Origin: Rhizobium freirei PRF 81
Lineage (GTDB): Bacteria > Pseudomonadota > Alphaproteobacteria > Rhizobiales > Rhizobiaceae
Assembly: GCF_000359745.1 (NCBI RefSeq)
Contig: NZ_AQHN01000096.1
Coordinates: 1 to 64,000 of the forward strand
Direction: 5' to 3'
Length of the DNA: 64,000 nt
Of this stretch, positions 8,589 to 18,167 are shown piece after piece (within the stretch, counting starts at the first letter, position 1; each line of letters begins with the position of its first letter). Both the position numbers and the translations under genes were made by a program. The notes under the pieces were generated by a model. The model was not told the origin of the DNA. It saw only the letters and a program-made list of their open reading frames with translations, and searched no databases.

Positions 8589-9695
8589 ATGAAAGAAGCA
8601 TACGCTGCAATTTCGCGCGAAAAGGCAAAGCCTCTTGTTCTGGAGTGCATCGGGATCGATCAACCTCGCCCCGACGAAATCCTCGTCCGGATCGTGGCGA
8701 GCGGTGTCTGCCACACCGACATGGTTGTTCGCGACCAAGGATATGACGTACCGCAGCCCGTGGTTCTCGGCCATGAAGGCTCCGGCGTCGTGGAAGTGGT
8801 CGGGGCCGATGTAAAAGGGCTTTCGCCCGGTGACCACGTGGCTCTAAGCTACGCATATTGCGGGAAATGCGAGAAGTGCCGGGGAGGCACGCCTTATTAT
8901 TGTGAAGACTTTTTCGGCAGAAATTTCCGTGGCACCCGGCCGGATGGCAGTTGCCCGCTACATGATTCACACGGTACCCAGATCAGCGGGTGCTTCTTCG
9001 AGCAGTCTTCTTTCGCCACCTACGCCATCGCCAGCGAGCGCAATGCGGTCAAGGTTTCCAAAGATGTTCCGCTCGAACTCATGGGACCGCTGGGCTGCGG
9101 GCTGCAAACGGGCGCCGGAGCGGTTCTCAACTGCCTCAAGCCCCAACCGGGATCTTCCATTGCAGTGTTCGGCGCGGGTGCGGTCGGCATGGCAGCCGTA
9201 ATGGCGGCGAAGATCGCCGGATGCTCGACCATCATCGTGATCGACCTTAACGATGAACGTCTCGAACTGGCGATTGAACTGGGTGCAACCCACATCATAA
9301 ACGCCCGAAATGGGGATAGCGTCAAGGCAATCAGGGAAATCATTCCCGAAGGCGCAGACTTCAGTCTCGAATGCACGAGCTCGCCGAAGGTGTTTCGCCA
9401 AGCGGTCGATTGCCTCGGCACCCCAGGAACCTGTGGACTGGTCGGATCGTCCGCACTCGGAACGGAAGGGATCGTCGATATCGGCAACTTTCTGTTCGGC
9501 CGTACGCTCGTCGGTGTGGTCGAAGGCCAGAGCATTCCCTCCAAATTCATACCCGAGCTCATCGAATACTGGCAGCAGGGACGGTTCCCGTTCGACAAGC
9601 TCGTCCAGTTCTACGATCTCAACCAGATCAACGAGGCAATGGCCGATTCCGAGAGCGGCAAGGTCATCAAGCCGATCCTGCGCATGAAGCACTAA
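8589..9695 (+). CDS. Zinc-dependent alcohol dehydrogenase (paralogue of the 2137-3237 enzyme)
   Basis: A 368-residue medium-chain dehydrogenase with zinc ligands in GVCHTD and GHEGSG, the structural zinc cluster CGKCEKCR..C, LGCGLQTGAG and the NAD-binding motif GAGAVGMAAV. The C-terminal part (INEAMADSESGKVIKPILR) resembles the first paralogue closely, so both arose by duplication and probably act on related alcohols. It is transcribed alone to the right, divergently from the importer operon, from a promoter carrying the same operator. The start follows GAAGGAG. Confidence 0.86.
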   Translation: MKEAYAAISREKAKPLVLECIGIDQPRPDEILVRIVASGVCHTDMVVRDQGYDVPQPVVLGHEGSGVVEVVGADVKGLSPGDHVALSYAYCGKCEKCRGGTPYYCEDFFGRNFRGTRPDGSCPLHDSHGTQISGCFFEQSSFATYAIASERNAVKVSKDVPLELMGPLGCGLQTGAGAVLNCLKPQPGSSIAVFGAGAVGMAAVMAAKIAGCSTIIVIDLNDERLELAIELGATHIINARNGDSVKAIREIIPEGADFSLECTSSPKVFRQAVDCLGTPGTCGLVGSSALGTEGIVDIGNFLFGRTLVGVVEGQSIPSKFIPELIEYWQQGRFPFDKLVQFYDLNQINEAMADSESGKVIKPILRMKH

Positions 9696-10461
9696 GCTCT
9701 CGTCACGAACATTGTCCAGAAGTCAGCCTCCCAAGGCAACGTCCGGCGGGGCCGTGGTCGTCACGGTCTCGCCCGGACACTCTGGAACGCAGGTGTGAGG
9801 CGCAACACCGTTTCATCATTGCAACGCGACCAAGTCGCGGTAACGAGAGTGAGCTCTTCCAGGTCAAAATATTAGTCTGCGACGGCGCAGTTTCTCGGCG
9901 ATCTGTGACCGCCGCATCAGGGCCTTGCGGCAGTTGACGGCCGCAAGCCATTGCAGAATCTGCAAATGTGAAGTGAGGTTCAACTGATGCTGCCCTTTAG
10001 TCATAAGAGCACTGGGGCGGGCAGGCACGAGCGTCCCGACACGTGCGCCTTGCGTCAACGTGCCACCAGGAAAATGCCAGACAACCGGTGATGATCTTGC
10101 CAGCGAGCGGCCGGTGGCGCGCTGTCCTCGTCCCGTCGAAAAATACCTACGAAACTATCGAGATGGGTCATCAGACGTTGCGTCAACGCGAGCCTTAAGC
10201 AGACAGACCCAGCACAAAGGTGAGTCTAGCGCCTGCCTCTCTCCGCACGTTCCGACGTTCCATTGCCGTTCTGCCCTCGACGTTCGCCTGGGCAGCGTGA
10301 TCGGCCGGGTCCTGCTCGCGGTCGACCGCCTCTTTTTGAAGGCTGTCGGCGCGGTCTTGACCAAGAGTTTCCCCGCCTACTGCAGAATGTGTCATCGGGC
10401 CTCCGTGACCAGCTAAAACATTGCGGGTGGCGAGCCTTAAGACGCGCCACCAACCGTTGGA
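9696..10461. other. Gene-poor interval of about 770 bp
   Basis: No frame here has a recognisable domain together with a ribosome site. Directly after the dehydrogenase stop lies a nested inverted repeat: GTCCGG (9741-9746) with CCGGAC (9773-9778) enclosing CCGTG (9752-9756) with CACGG (9762-9766). It may act as a terminator for the rightward dehydrogenase gene. The remaining sequence between 9790 and 10440 may be a decayed gene, but I could not name it. Confidence 0.4.
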
Positions 10462-11949
10462 CTACGACTGTATGCCGCCCATGCAGACGTATTTCATCGA
10501 AAGGAAGTCATCCATGCCGTATTTTGAGCCCTCGCGGCCGAACCCCGACTGCTTGACGCCGCCGAACGGTGCCACCTCCGTCGAGATCAGGCCGGTGTTG
10601 ACGCCGACCATCCCGTACTCCAGGGCCTCCGTAACCTTCCAGACATTTCGAAGGTCGTTGGCGTAGAAGTAGGCAGCGAGACCGAACTCGGTGTCGTTGG
10701 CCAGTTCAATGACCTCGTCTGTCGTTTCGAACCTGAAGACCGGGGCGAGCGGCGCAAAGGTCTCCTCTCGTGCGACCTTCATTTCCTTTGTGGCTTCCGA
10801 GAGAAGCGTCGGCTGGACGAAGGTGCCACCACGCTCGTCCCTTGCACCGCCGACAACGACCTTCGCACCCTTACCGACAGCGTCATCGATGTGGCTGTAG
10901 AGCTTCGCTACTGCATCCTCGTTGATCAGCGGACCGATGGTGGCTCCATCCTCGAACCCGTCAAGGACCTTGAGCGCAGAAACCCGCGCCGCCAGTTTTT
11001 CTATGAAGCGGTCGTAAACCCCGCTCTGGACGTAGAGACGGTTGGCGCAAACGCAGGTCTGGCCGGCATTGCGGAACTTGGACAGCATCGCTCCTTCCAC
11101 GGCCTCGTCGAGGTCGGCATCGTCGAAGACGATGAAGGGAGCGTTGCCGCCGAGTTCGAGGCTGAGCTTCATGATCTTTTGTGCGCCCTGCGCCATCAGG
11201 ATGCGCCCGACCTCGGTAGACCCTGTGAAGGTCAGCTTCTTGACGACGGGGTTCGAGCAGACTTCTTCACCGAACATCCGGGCGTTGTCTGTCGGCAGGA
11301 CGCTGAACAGGCCGCCGGGTATTCCCGCACGCTCAGCGAGGATGGCAAGAGCAAGGGCCGACAATGGGGTTTCGGCGGCCGGCTTGAAGATGATGGCGCA
11401 GCCGGATGCCAGCGCCGGGGCGATCTTGCGGCAGACCATGGCGGAAGGAAAGTTCCAGGGCGCGATGGCCGCCACCACGCCGACGGGCTGTTTGATGACT
11501 ACTAGGCGCTTGTCGGCCTGATGCCCCGGAATGGTGTCCCCGTAAACACGCTTGGCTTCTTCCCCGAACCATTCAATGTAGGAAGCGCCGTAGGCGATCT
11601 CGCCGCGTGCCTCGGCCAGAGGCTTGCCCATCTCGGACGTCAGGATGATCGCGAGGTCCTCGGTGTTGGCCGTGACGAGGTCGAAGAACTTCCGCATGAC
11701 GCCGGCACGTTCCTTGCCCGATCGTGCGGCCCACTTTTTCTGGGCGAGTTTGGCGACGTCGATGGCTTCGCGGACGTCCTGGAGTCCTGCGCTCGGGAGG
11801 CTCGCAATCACGTCCCCAGTCGAGGGATTGTGGACCTGGATCGTCTTGCCGCTCGCGCCCTCTTTTCGCCAGTCGCCTCCTACCAGCATTTCCTCGCGTA
11901 CCAGGGAGGGGTCTTTCAGGCGATCCAGTAGAGCGGTGGAGATAGCCAT
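10462..11949 (-). CDS. Aldehyde dehydrogenase, succinate-semialdehyde dehydrogenase-like
   Basis: A 495-residue NAD(P)-dependent aldehyde dehydrogenase. Visible are PWNFPSAM, the cofactor segment FTGSTEVGR, the general-base region LELGGNAPFIVFDDADLD and the catalytic cysteine in NAGQTCVCANR; the C-terminus ends MKYVCMGG as in GabD-type enzymes. It oxidises an aldehyde to the acid, in the cytoplasm. The start at 11949 follows AAGGA. It is the last gene of the leftward operon beginning at 18.6 kb, 23 bp after a permease gene, and could take the aldehyde made by the two alcohol dehydrogenases. Actual substrate unknown. Confidence 0.87.
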   Translation of the reverse strand: MAISTALLDRLKDPSLVREEMLVGGDWRKEGASGKTIQVHNPSTGDVIASLPSAGLQDVREAIDVAKLAQKKWAARSGKERAGVMRKFFDLVTANTEDLAIILTSEMGKPLAEARGEIAYGASYIEWFGEEAKRVYGDTIPGHQADKRLVVIKQPVGVVAAIAPWNFPSAMVCRKIAPALASGCAIIFKPAAETPLSALALAILAERAGIPGGLFSVLPTDNARMFGEEVCSNPVVKKLTFTGSTEVGRILMAQGAQKIMKLSLELGGNAPFIVFDDADLDEAVEGAMLSKFRNAGQTCVCANRLYVQSGVYDRFIEKLAARVSALKVLDGFEDGATIGPLINEDAVAKLYSHIDDAVGKGAKVVVGGARDERGGTFVQPTLLSEATKEMKVAREETFAPLAPVFRFETTDEVIELANDTEFGLAAYFYANDLRNVWKVTEALEYGMVGVNTGLISTEVAPFGGVKQSGFGREGSKYGMDDFLSMKYVCMGGIQS

Positions 11950-11972
11950 TGATATTCCTTTCGATGCAACGT

Positions 11973-12992
11973 TCAAATCTGATTACGGATGTGTGGTGAG
12001 CGGGCGTAGATCGCGACCATGGGGACGATCAGCAGCCCTACGACGGCCTGTTGTGCCGGGAAACTGAGCCCCAGGCCGACGAGAAGCGAGGTCAGGACAG
12101 TAAGCACGAGGACGCCGAGGACCGTCGCTCCATACCCGCCGGCACCACCTAGAAGAGATGTTCCGCCGATAACGACCGCCGCCACGGTGGTGAACAGATA
12201 GGGATCACCGACCCCGACGAAACCGCCGCCGGAGAAACCGAGGAGCAGCATTCCGGTGAGTGCCGACATCGCCCCGCTGACGCTGTGGATCACTGTCCAG
12301 ATCTTGAATTCCGAGATTCCGAGGCGGGCGGCGGCCGTGCGGCTCCCGCCAACAGCATAGAGGCTCCGGCCAAACCAGGTGTTGTGCATTATCCAGCCCA
12401 GGGCGACGGCGATGAAAGCCCATATGACGATAACCGGTGGAAACGGCAGACCGAAGAACTTGCCGTTGAACGCCGAAAGGTTGCGAAGCCATCCGGGGAC
12501 GGGCGCAAAGACGGTACCGCCGAACTGCGATCCGAGCGAGGTGTAGATCTGGACCGCCCCGACGGCCGCGAAACCCAGGCCGAGCGACATGATCAGCGCC
12601 TGACCCTGCAGCCGGAAGCTGAGGGCGCCGTTGCAAGCCCCGACCAAAGTGCCAAGGACGAGCACGACGATCATGGCGACGGGCGCCGGAAGACCCGCCA
12701 CCATGAGGCTTGGAAGCAGGATATTGGCGCCACCGATGATGTATGGGATGGAAAGATCCAGCGCTCCAACGAGCGCGCAGAGCGTCTGCCCGACAGACGC
12801 CAGCCCCAGGAAGGCGGCGAGCAGGAGGATCGATCGCGCGTTCTGCGGCGACACGAAGCCCGGCACGAGCAGCGCTCCAAGAATGAGCAGACATGCAAGG
12901 AGACAAAAGCCGATCGAAATACTCTTGTGCTTGCGCAAAGGGCTGGCGCCACGGGCCGCGCCGATTTCTGTGTTCAAGACAGTGGAGATCAT
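11973..12992 (-). CDS. Sugar ABC transporter permease, CUT2, second permease of importer 2
   Basis: A 339-residue polytopic membrane protein of the RbsC family with the motif GALDLSIPYIIGGANIL (family ILTGGIDLSVG-like) and the late VVIGGTSLLGGAGGYGATVLG segment. The start follows GGGAGTAAGGAA. It lies 12 bp after the other permease gene and 23 bp before the aldehyde dehydrogenase gene. As in importer 1, two different permeases are encoded. Confidence 0.86.
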   Translation of the reverse strand: MISTVLNTEIGAARGASPLRKHKSISIGFCLLACLLILGALLVPGFVSPQNARSILLLAAFLGLASVGQTLCALVGALDLSIPYIIGGANILLPSLMVAGLPAPVAMIVVLVLGTLVGACNGALSFRLQGQALIMSLGLGFAAVGAVQIYTSLGSQFGGTVFAPVPGWLRNLSAFNGKFFGLPFPPVIVIWAFIAVALGWIMHNTWFGRSLYAVGGSRTAAARLGISEFKIWTVIHSVSGAMSALTGMLLLGFSGGGFVGVGDPYLFTTVAAVVIGGTSLLGGAGGYGATVLGVLVLTVLTSLLVGLGLSFPAQQAVVGLLIVPMVAIYARSPHIRNQI

Positions 12993-13004
12993 TTCCTTAC
13001 TCCC

Positions 13005-13979
13005 TCACGCGACAGTGCGGCGGCTGATGACGAAGACGTTCACGAGAAGTGATCCAACGAGGATCAGGCCAAAGGCCATTTGCGTAACGAAGCCCGAAAC
13101 CGTACCGAAGTTGAAAGTGGACAGAAGATACGAGATGAGGAACATGTTGATCGCGCCGAGCGTCGAGCCGAGCGCACCGCCGCGCCCCCCGGAGAGACTG
13201 GCGCCACCAAGGACCAGCGCCGTGACTGCTTGCAGCGTGTAGGTGCTGCCCTGGGTCGGGTCGCCGGATGAGATCAGCGCGGTGTAGCTCAATGCGGCGA
13301 GCCCGGCAAAAACGCCGCCGACCATATGGGCGATGATGCGCACGACGTCGACCTGCACACCGCTGGTATAGGCCATCCGCTCGTCAGCGCCTGTCATCCG
13401 CAGGTTGCGGTAAAACATCGTGCCCCTCAGGACGCCCCAGATTGCGAAAGCGCCGAGCAGAAGCAACAGGACAGGCGAAAATACGCTCGTTCCCGCGCCC
13501 CAGCTTAGCATCCAGTCTGGAGCGACACCGCCGGGACGCGACATGACCATCAGGTTGACGCCCGACAGAACGAGGAAACCGGAGAGCGTGACGATGATGG
13601 GCGCGACGCGCACGTAGATGATCACGAGCGCTTGCACCAACTGGAACGCCGCTCCCAATCCCACCGCCCAGGCAATGATGGCGACAGGGTGCGTGATGCC
13701 GTTGCCGACCAGCCACGTAATGAGCGTGACGTTGATGAAGCCCATCAGCGGTCCGACGGAAAGGTCCACGGCTCCGCGGCCCGCCATGACGATCGGTGTT
13801 ATCGCGAGCGCGGTGAGGATCAGCGGCGTTGCAACCAGAATGGCTCCGGCCAGACCATTGTTCGTGAACAGACCTTGGCCACGGAAGGCGACGGCGCAAA
13901 GGAGGACAAGGAAAAGCCCGGCCGGAACGTACAGCGAGCGGTCCTGCGTGACTTGACGGAAAGCGGTTGCAGACATCAT
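13005..13979 (-). CDS. Sugar ABC transporter permease, CUT2, first permease of importer 2
   Basis: A 324-residue inner-membrane permease of the RbsC family, with GRGAVDLSVGPLMGFINV and ALVLGGASLSGGRGGALGSTLG. The start ATG overlaps the stop of the ATPase gene by 4 bp (ATGA), which implies translational coupling, and AAGGA lies at a proper distance. It works with the 11973-12992 product as the channel of importer 2. Confidence 0.87.
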   Translation of the reverse strand: MMSATAFRQVTQDRSLYVPAGLFLVLLCAVAFRGQGLFTNNGLAGAILVATPLILTALAITPIVMAGRGAVDLSVGPLMGFINVTLITWLVGNGITHPVAIIAWAVGLGAAFQLVQALVIIYVRVAPIIVTLSGFLVLSGVNLMVMSRPGGVAPDWMLSWGAGTSVFSPVLLLLLGAFAIWGVLRGTMFYRNLRMTGADERMAYTSGVQVDVVRIIAHMVGGVFAGLAALSYTALISSGDPTQGSTYTLQAVTALVLGGASLSGGRGGALGSTLGAINMFLISYLLSTFNFGTVSGFVTQMAFGLILVGSLLVNVFVISRRTVA

Positions 13980-15529
13980 GCGGTCCTTTCCAGATCGAAA
14001 TCAACGGAAGCGTCCCGGGCTTTCCCGAACATAGCGGCGAGGATTGGTGCCTCGGCGATTTCCTCGCCGGTCAGGGATCGAAACAACGTTCCCCCAAAGA
14101 ACACGTCGACGCGATCGGCAAACCCGATGAACTCCTCGATCTCAGTCGACAGGTAGATGACACTGCCGCCTTTTTCAGCAAACAGGCGGAGTTCGCGGTA
14201 GAGGTCGCGCTTGGTGCCGAGATCGACGCCGCGGGCGGGGTCATTCAGGAGGATGACTTGGGGATCGTTTGCGAAGGCGCGCCCGATGAGCACCTTCTGT
14301 TGGTTGCCACCCGACAGTGAGGTGATCCTGTTCGACGGGCTGCCGATCTTGATGCGCAGACGATCCACCTCGCGCTTGAACATCGGTTTCAGCGTGGGCT
14401 TGCGGATTACACCCAGGGGGCCGAGCTTCTTCCTGTAGACACCGATGGCGAGGTTTTCGAAGATGCTTTGTTGCGGGAAAATACCCTCGCGCTTGCGGTC
14501 CCCGGAGACGTAGGAAACACCGAGGTTTGCAGCATCGTCGAGCGATCGCAGCGGGACCATCTTGTCCGTATCCACCGAGCGGACCTTCACCTCGCCACCG
14601 AACGGCTGGATGATGCCGGCCAAGGCGCGGATAAAAGCGTCCTGCCCCTGCCCATCAAGCCCGGCTACGCCGACGATGCTCCCCTTGGGAAGGTCGAAAT
14701 CGAACAGGCGCGCCGACCGGTGCGCGGCGAGACCTGTCGCAGTTAGTATTAGAGGGGCCGAGAGCGCCTTCATTCGGGAGGCGTATTCTGTCGCATCGCT
14801 GGCGCGCCGATCTGCCGGCGTCATCATGGACAGCAGGTTTTCCTCGGTAATCTCGTCCTTTCCGAGCGTACCGACAGTTATCCCATCACGCAGGATCGTC
14901 GCACGGTCGGCGATACGCACGAGTTCGGCGATCCGGTGGGTGACGATGAGGATCGTCGCGCCCTCGGCACGAAGGCGGTCGATTTCCGCATGGAGCCGGA
15001 GGGTCGAGTCGAGGTCGAGCGCGGCCGAAGATTCGTCGAGAATCAGCACCTGCGGCTTGCGAAGGATAGCCCGGGCGATGACGATCCACTGTTTGATGCT
15101 GAGTGGGAGGCTGCCTGCCAGCTGATCGAGGTCTACGGGTTTTCCGACGAGCCGCGCCACGATTTCAGCCGCTTCTGTCCGCCGATCGCCGGTCGACTGC
15201 GAACGAAAGACACCGTCACGACCGACATAGAGGTTCTCGAACACGCTGGCCTCGTCGGCAACCAGGACTTCCTGGAAGATGGTGGTCAGGCCGACCCGCT
15301 TGGCGTCGACGGGCGAGGCAACCTTTTCACCCAGGATCGTGACTTTGCCTGCGTCCGGATGCAAAACGCCCGACATGATCTTGGTCATCGTGCTCTTGCC
15401 GCTGCCGTTCTCGCCGACGATGGCGTGCACCTCTCCGGCGCGGGCCTCGAAGTCGCACTTCTTGAGTGCCCTCGTCTCCCCGAACGCCTTGGCGACATCT
15501 ATCATTCTGACTGTTATCTCGCTGCCCAT
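13976..15529 (-). CDS. Sugar ABC transporter ATP-binding protein, CUT2, importer 2
   Basis: A 517-residue double-NBD ATPase. NBD1 is complete: Walker A GENGSGKST, signature-like LPLSIKQWIVIARAIL and Walker B LILDESSAALD. NBD2 has the degenerate P-loop GLDGQGQDA and the signature LSGGNQQKV, but its Walker B reads LLNDPARGVD, so the catalytic Glu after Asp is shifted or lost. The start at 15529 has GGAGG; an in-frame upstream ATG at 15577 lacks one. Located between the binding-protein gene and the permease genes. Confidence 0.88.
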   Translation of the reverse strand: MGSEITVRMIDVAKAFGETRALKKCDFEARAGEVHAIVGENGSGKSTMTKIMSGVLHPDAGKVTILGEKVASPVDAKRVGLTTIFQEVLVADEASVFENLYVGRDGVFRSQSTGDRRTEAAEIVARLVGKPVDLDQLAGSLPLSIKQWIVIARAILRKPQVLILDESSAALDLDSTLRLHAEIDRLRAEGATILIVTHRIAELVRIADRATILRDGITVGTLGKDEITEENLLSMMTPADRRASDATEYASRMKALSAPLILTATGLAAHRSARLFDFDLPKGSIVGVAGLDGQGQDAFIRALAGIIQPFGGEVKVRSVDTDKMVPLRSLDDAANLGVSYVSGDRKREGIFPQQSIFENLAIGVYRKKLGPLGVIRKPTLKPMFKREVDRLRIKIGSPSNRITSLSGGNQQKVLIGRAFANDPQVILLNDPARGVDLGTKRDLYRELRLFAEKGGSVIYLSTEIEEFIGFADRVDVFFGGTLFRSLTGEEIAEAPILAAMFGKARDASVDFDLERTA

Positions 15530-15585
15530 CGCAGACCTCCCACCCGCAACGTCCGCCAAGGCGGCTTTTACGATCATCCAAGGTC

Positions 15586-15612
15586 CCGCCCGGCGGTTAA
15601 GCCACCGGGCGG
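15586..15612 (-). other. Intercistronic hairpin after the binding-protein gene of importer 2
   Basis: CCGCCCGG (15586-15593) pairs with CCGGGCGG (15605-15612), with a short inner GG/CC pairing. It lies just downstream of the binding-protein stop and upstream of the ATPase gene, as in the other importers of the window. There is no U tract. Confidence 0.5.
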
Positions 15613-15619
15613 ATCCGGC

Positions 15620-16786
15620 TTACTGGGCTACCGGCTTCCAGGGATCGGCAGGACGCTCGAAGTACTGGTCGGCAATCGCACTTGGGAACCATCCGTCCGC
15701 CTTCGGTTCGACGAAATCAGTCGAGTTCAAATCGCAATCCTCGGGGATCGCAGCGCGAACGTCATCGATTGTGAACGGCAGGACTGGGCGCAGGAAGGAC
15801 TGCACCTTTGGCCCCTGCCCTTCGAGCGTGCGGAGCATGATCTCCCACATCTGCTGCATCTCGCGGCGCGGCGGCCAGATATGGAAGCCGGCATCAATCC
15901 ATTCCGGATTCTTGCGCCAGTAACATGCCGCCGAAGCCTCGCCGCCCAGCGTAATCGGCACCATGTCGCGGCCCGACTGGAGCATGGCGTTCAACACGCC
16001 GTTCTCCTGCGCGCCCTGTGTCAGAATACCGTCAATCTGGATGGGGTTCGTCGCCAGAAATTTCTGCACCTCGACCTGTGCTACCTGGTCGGTCCACTTG
16101 CCAGCCACTTCGCCGACAATCTTGATGTCGGGATACTTTGCCAGCGCGTCTTTGGCGGCCTTGTCGAAGCTGTCGGATGAGGCGAAGCCAGGGATGCCCG
16201 ACACGAGAAGCACGTTGCCTTTCTTGCCGATCTTGTCTGCGAGCCAGGTGGCCATCTGGCCCCCGCCCTGCGCGTGATTGGCAGCGCCGTTGATCGCGTA
16301 AGGCGACGTCACGTATCCTGAAAACGAGAAGACAGGAACGCCTGCCTTATAGGCGTACTCAATCGTCTGGTTGAGAGCGGTGACGTTCGAGCAGCAGATG
16401 ATGATGGCATCAACACCATCATCAACCATCTGGCGCATCTGCTGGATCTGGACGGCGTCCTTGAGGTCGGACTGGGTGACCACGACTTCAGATACGAGCC
16501 CCGCTTTTTTGGAGCGCGGCAAGAGGTCATTCATGACGGCATCGAGGGCCGCTGCGCGCCACGTATTGCCGGCATAGCTACTGGCGTAGCCGATCTTCCA
16601 GGGCGGTCCCTTCTTCGGTTTGAAGTCCTTGTAGGCACTCGCTCCGAGCGGAACCTGCGGGTCGACGACCTCGTAGATTTTCTTCTCGTTGGCGGGGAGC
16701 TGGTCGACGCCGTCAGCCCAGGCCGTGGTCGTCAGGGCGCTGACCGCGATCAGCGCCCCCATGGTTCCGGTTAAACTCCGTCTCAT
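15620..16786 (-). CDS. CUT2 ABC transporter substrate-binding protein, importer 2
   Basis: A 388-residue periplasmic protein with a Sec signal peptide (MRRSLTGTMGALIAVSALTT, probable cleavage after AWA). The mature protein has the ribose-binding-type fold: WKIGYASSYAGNTWRAAALD, VDAIIICCSNVTALNQTIEYA and DGILTQGAQENGVLNAML. It is longer than usual for the family at its N-terminus. It has an excellent ribosome site (GGGAGGAGC). It follows the alpha/beta hydrolase gene by 25 bp in the leftward operon. The ligand cannot be read from the sequence. Confidence 0.87.
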   Translation of the reverse strand: MRRSLTGTMGALIAVSALTTTAWADGVDQLPANEKKIYEVVDPQVPLGASAYKDFKPKKGPPWKIGYASSYAGNTWRAAALDAVMNDLLPRSKKAGLVSEVVVTQSDLKDAVQIQQMRQMVDDGVDAIIICCSNVTALNQTIEYAYKAGVPVFSFSGYVTSPYAINGAANHAQGGGQMATWLADKIGKKGNVLLVSGIPGFASSDSFDKAAKDALAKYPDIKIVGEVAGKWTDQVAQVEVQKFLATNPIQIDGILTQGAQENGVLNAMLQSGRDMVPITLGGEASAACYWRKNPEWIDAGFHIWPPRREMQQMWEIMLRTLEGQGPKVQSFLRPVLPFTIDDVRAAIPEDCDLNSTDFVEPKADGWFPSAIADQYFERPADPWKPVAQ

Positions 16787-16811
16787 TGGATGCTCCTCCC
16801 AAGAGATTGTT

Positions 16812-17708
16812 TCAGGCGACTTTCGCCCTGGTTGCGGATGCCTGCCGGATTTCCTCGAGGATCGGCAGCAGGTATTTTCTGAACTCGGTGTAGTCTTCGG
16901 TGACCGGGAAATGACCGAGCTTCTCCATCGTCCAGAACTTGCTGCCCTTGACGAGATCGGCGGCGATCTTGGTGTCGGCCGGGGAGGTATTCGGATCGTA
17001 TTCGCCCGTCAGGAAGTACAGCATGCACTTCGACGTATCGATCTTGCTCGCCTCTTCGGGTGAGACATTGTGGTCGTAGTAGTAGTAATAGAGGTCACCT
17101 GCGAAGACGCCCGGACCGCCGCAGCTATATTCCCACTGGATTTCGCGGACATTGGCTTCTGGTGAGTAGGGCGAGATATTGAGCATCATGGCCGCGCCGA
17201 TGGAGGTGCGGTTCACGTTTGGGTTGTCGAATTCTTTCCGAATGCCTGCCATGCCGACATCGACATATTCGGCAGCCGAGCGCAGTGCCCCTTCGACGGA
17301 GATGGTAGCGCGGAAGTTGTCGGGGTAATTCGACGCCAGATCGATAGCAAGATGTCCGCCCATCGAGCTACCCATATAAACGGGGCGGTCCAGACCAAGG
17401 GCTTTAGAGAGTTCCAGTTGGAAATCCATCATGAACTTCTTGGTCATGTTGTACTCTTTCTCCCACCAGCGAACGCCGTGTGGAGGAAGAGACTTCCCGT
17501 GATAGGGCAAGTCGAACGCGATGACGCGGAAGTTCTTGGTCACGTCTTCGTCGCAGAGCGTGTGGCGGTACTGGCGGCCGTCGGAGCCCGCCGTATGACC
17601 GACAAGCAAGGGAATGCCCTCTCCGGCTTCCTCGTAATAGACGCGATATTCGATGCCTTCGATCGTCAGGTAGACGTAACGGCCCGTGATTGGATCATGC
17701 CTGGTCAT
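16812..17708 (-). CDS. Alpha/beta hydrolase
   Basis: A 298-residue hydrolase. The nucleophile elbow is GSSMGGH (Ser), preceded by the oxyanion region LLVGHTAGSDGRQYRH; the acid is probably Asp in TGEYDPNTSP and the base His in KLGHFPVTED. Such enzymes cleave esters, lactones or C-C bonds. Its start overlaps the stop of the 127-residue protein gene (ATGA), so the two are coupled. Position between a CMD-family gene and an importer suggests that it acts on an intermediate of the same pathway, for example opening a lactone or releasing an acyl group; this is inference. Confidence 0.8.
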   Translation of the reverse strand: MTRHDPITGRYVYLTIEGIEYRVYYEEAGEGIPLLVGHTAGSDGRQYRHTLCDEDVTKNFRVIAFDLPYHGKSLPPHGVRWWEKEYNMTKKFMMDFQLELSKALGLDRPVYMGSSMGGHLAIDLASNYPDNFRATISVEGALRSAAEYVDVGMAGIRKEFDNPNVNRTSIGAAMMLNISPYSPEANVREIQWEYSCGGPGVFAGDLYYYYYDHNVSPEEASKIDTSKCMLYFLTGEYDPNTSPADTKIAADLVKGSKFWTMEKLGHFPVTEDYTEFRKYLLPILEEIRQASATRAKVA

Positions 17709-18088
17709 GCTGCTACTCCTTCCGGGCGGGCTTCGCGCATCAGGTTCGTCATGCGATTGAGCGCAGGGAGATACGCGAAGGTTTCGTTATTGTTGCTAAG
17801 GAACAGACCGTGTTTGATGTTTGACGACTGCAGGCACTGATAAAACGGCCGCGGCTTCTTCTGGAGAAGCGCGTCCCACTGTTCACCCGTGCCCCGGATG
17901 ACGATCTTGCACTTCTCGTCGTCGTAGGCGGCTTCTTCGACCTTCACCATCTTGCCGTCTTCGAAGTGGAGTGCGACGCTGCGGCTAGGAAAATCGCATT
18001 TGATAATGCCGTTGAGATAACGGGTTTCGCGCTTGAACTCGAAGTCCTCCAGCGCCAGTTTTTTGAACTTCTCGAGATCGATGGCCAA
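17705..18088 (-). CDS. Small protein, possibly SCP2-like lipid/sterol-binding fold
   Basis: A 127-residue protein starting with TTG (18088) preceded by GGGAGGAG. The middle part (SVALHFEDGKMVKVEEAAYDD, then CKIVIRGTGEQWDALLQ) and the tail with repeated short helices resemble SCP2-type domains, where a beta sheet presents a hydrophobic cavity; the resemblance is moderate. It is tightly coupled to the alpha/beta hydrolase gene (4-bp overlap), so it may bind or deliver a hydrophobic substrate to it. I cannot assign a function. Confidence 0.65.
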   Translation of the reverse strand: MAIDLEKFKKLALEDFEFKRETRYLNGIIKCDFPSRSVALHFEDGKMVKVEEAAYDDEKCKIVIRGTGEQWDALLQKKPRPFYQCLQSSNIKHGLFLSNNNETFAYLPALNRMTNLMREARPEGVAA

Positions 18089-18167
18089 GTTCGGCTCCTC
18101 CCTGGTTAAAACGGCGCGGCCGATCCACGCCTTTCAAAATTTTCCGCCACGCCCAGCGGCGGCGGCT

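Noticed and set aside
10195..10395. Minus-strand frame of 66 residues rich in Asp, Arg and Ala
   Set aside because: It looks protein-like in composition but has no ribosome site and matches no family that I know; overlapping frames on both strands are equally long.
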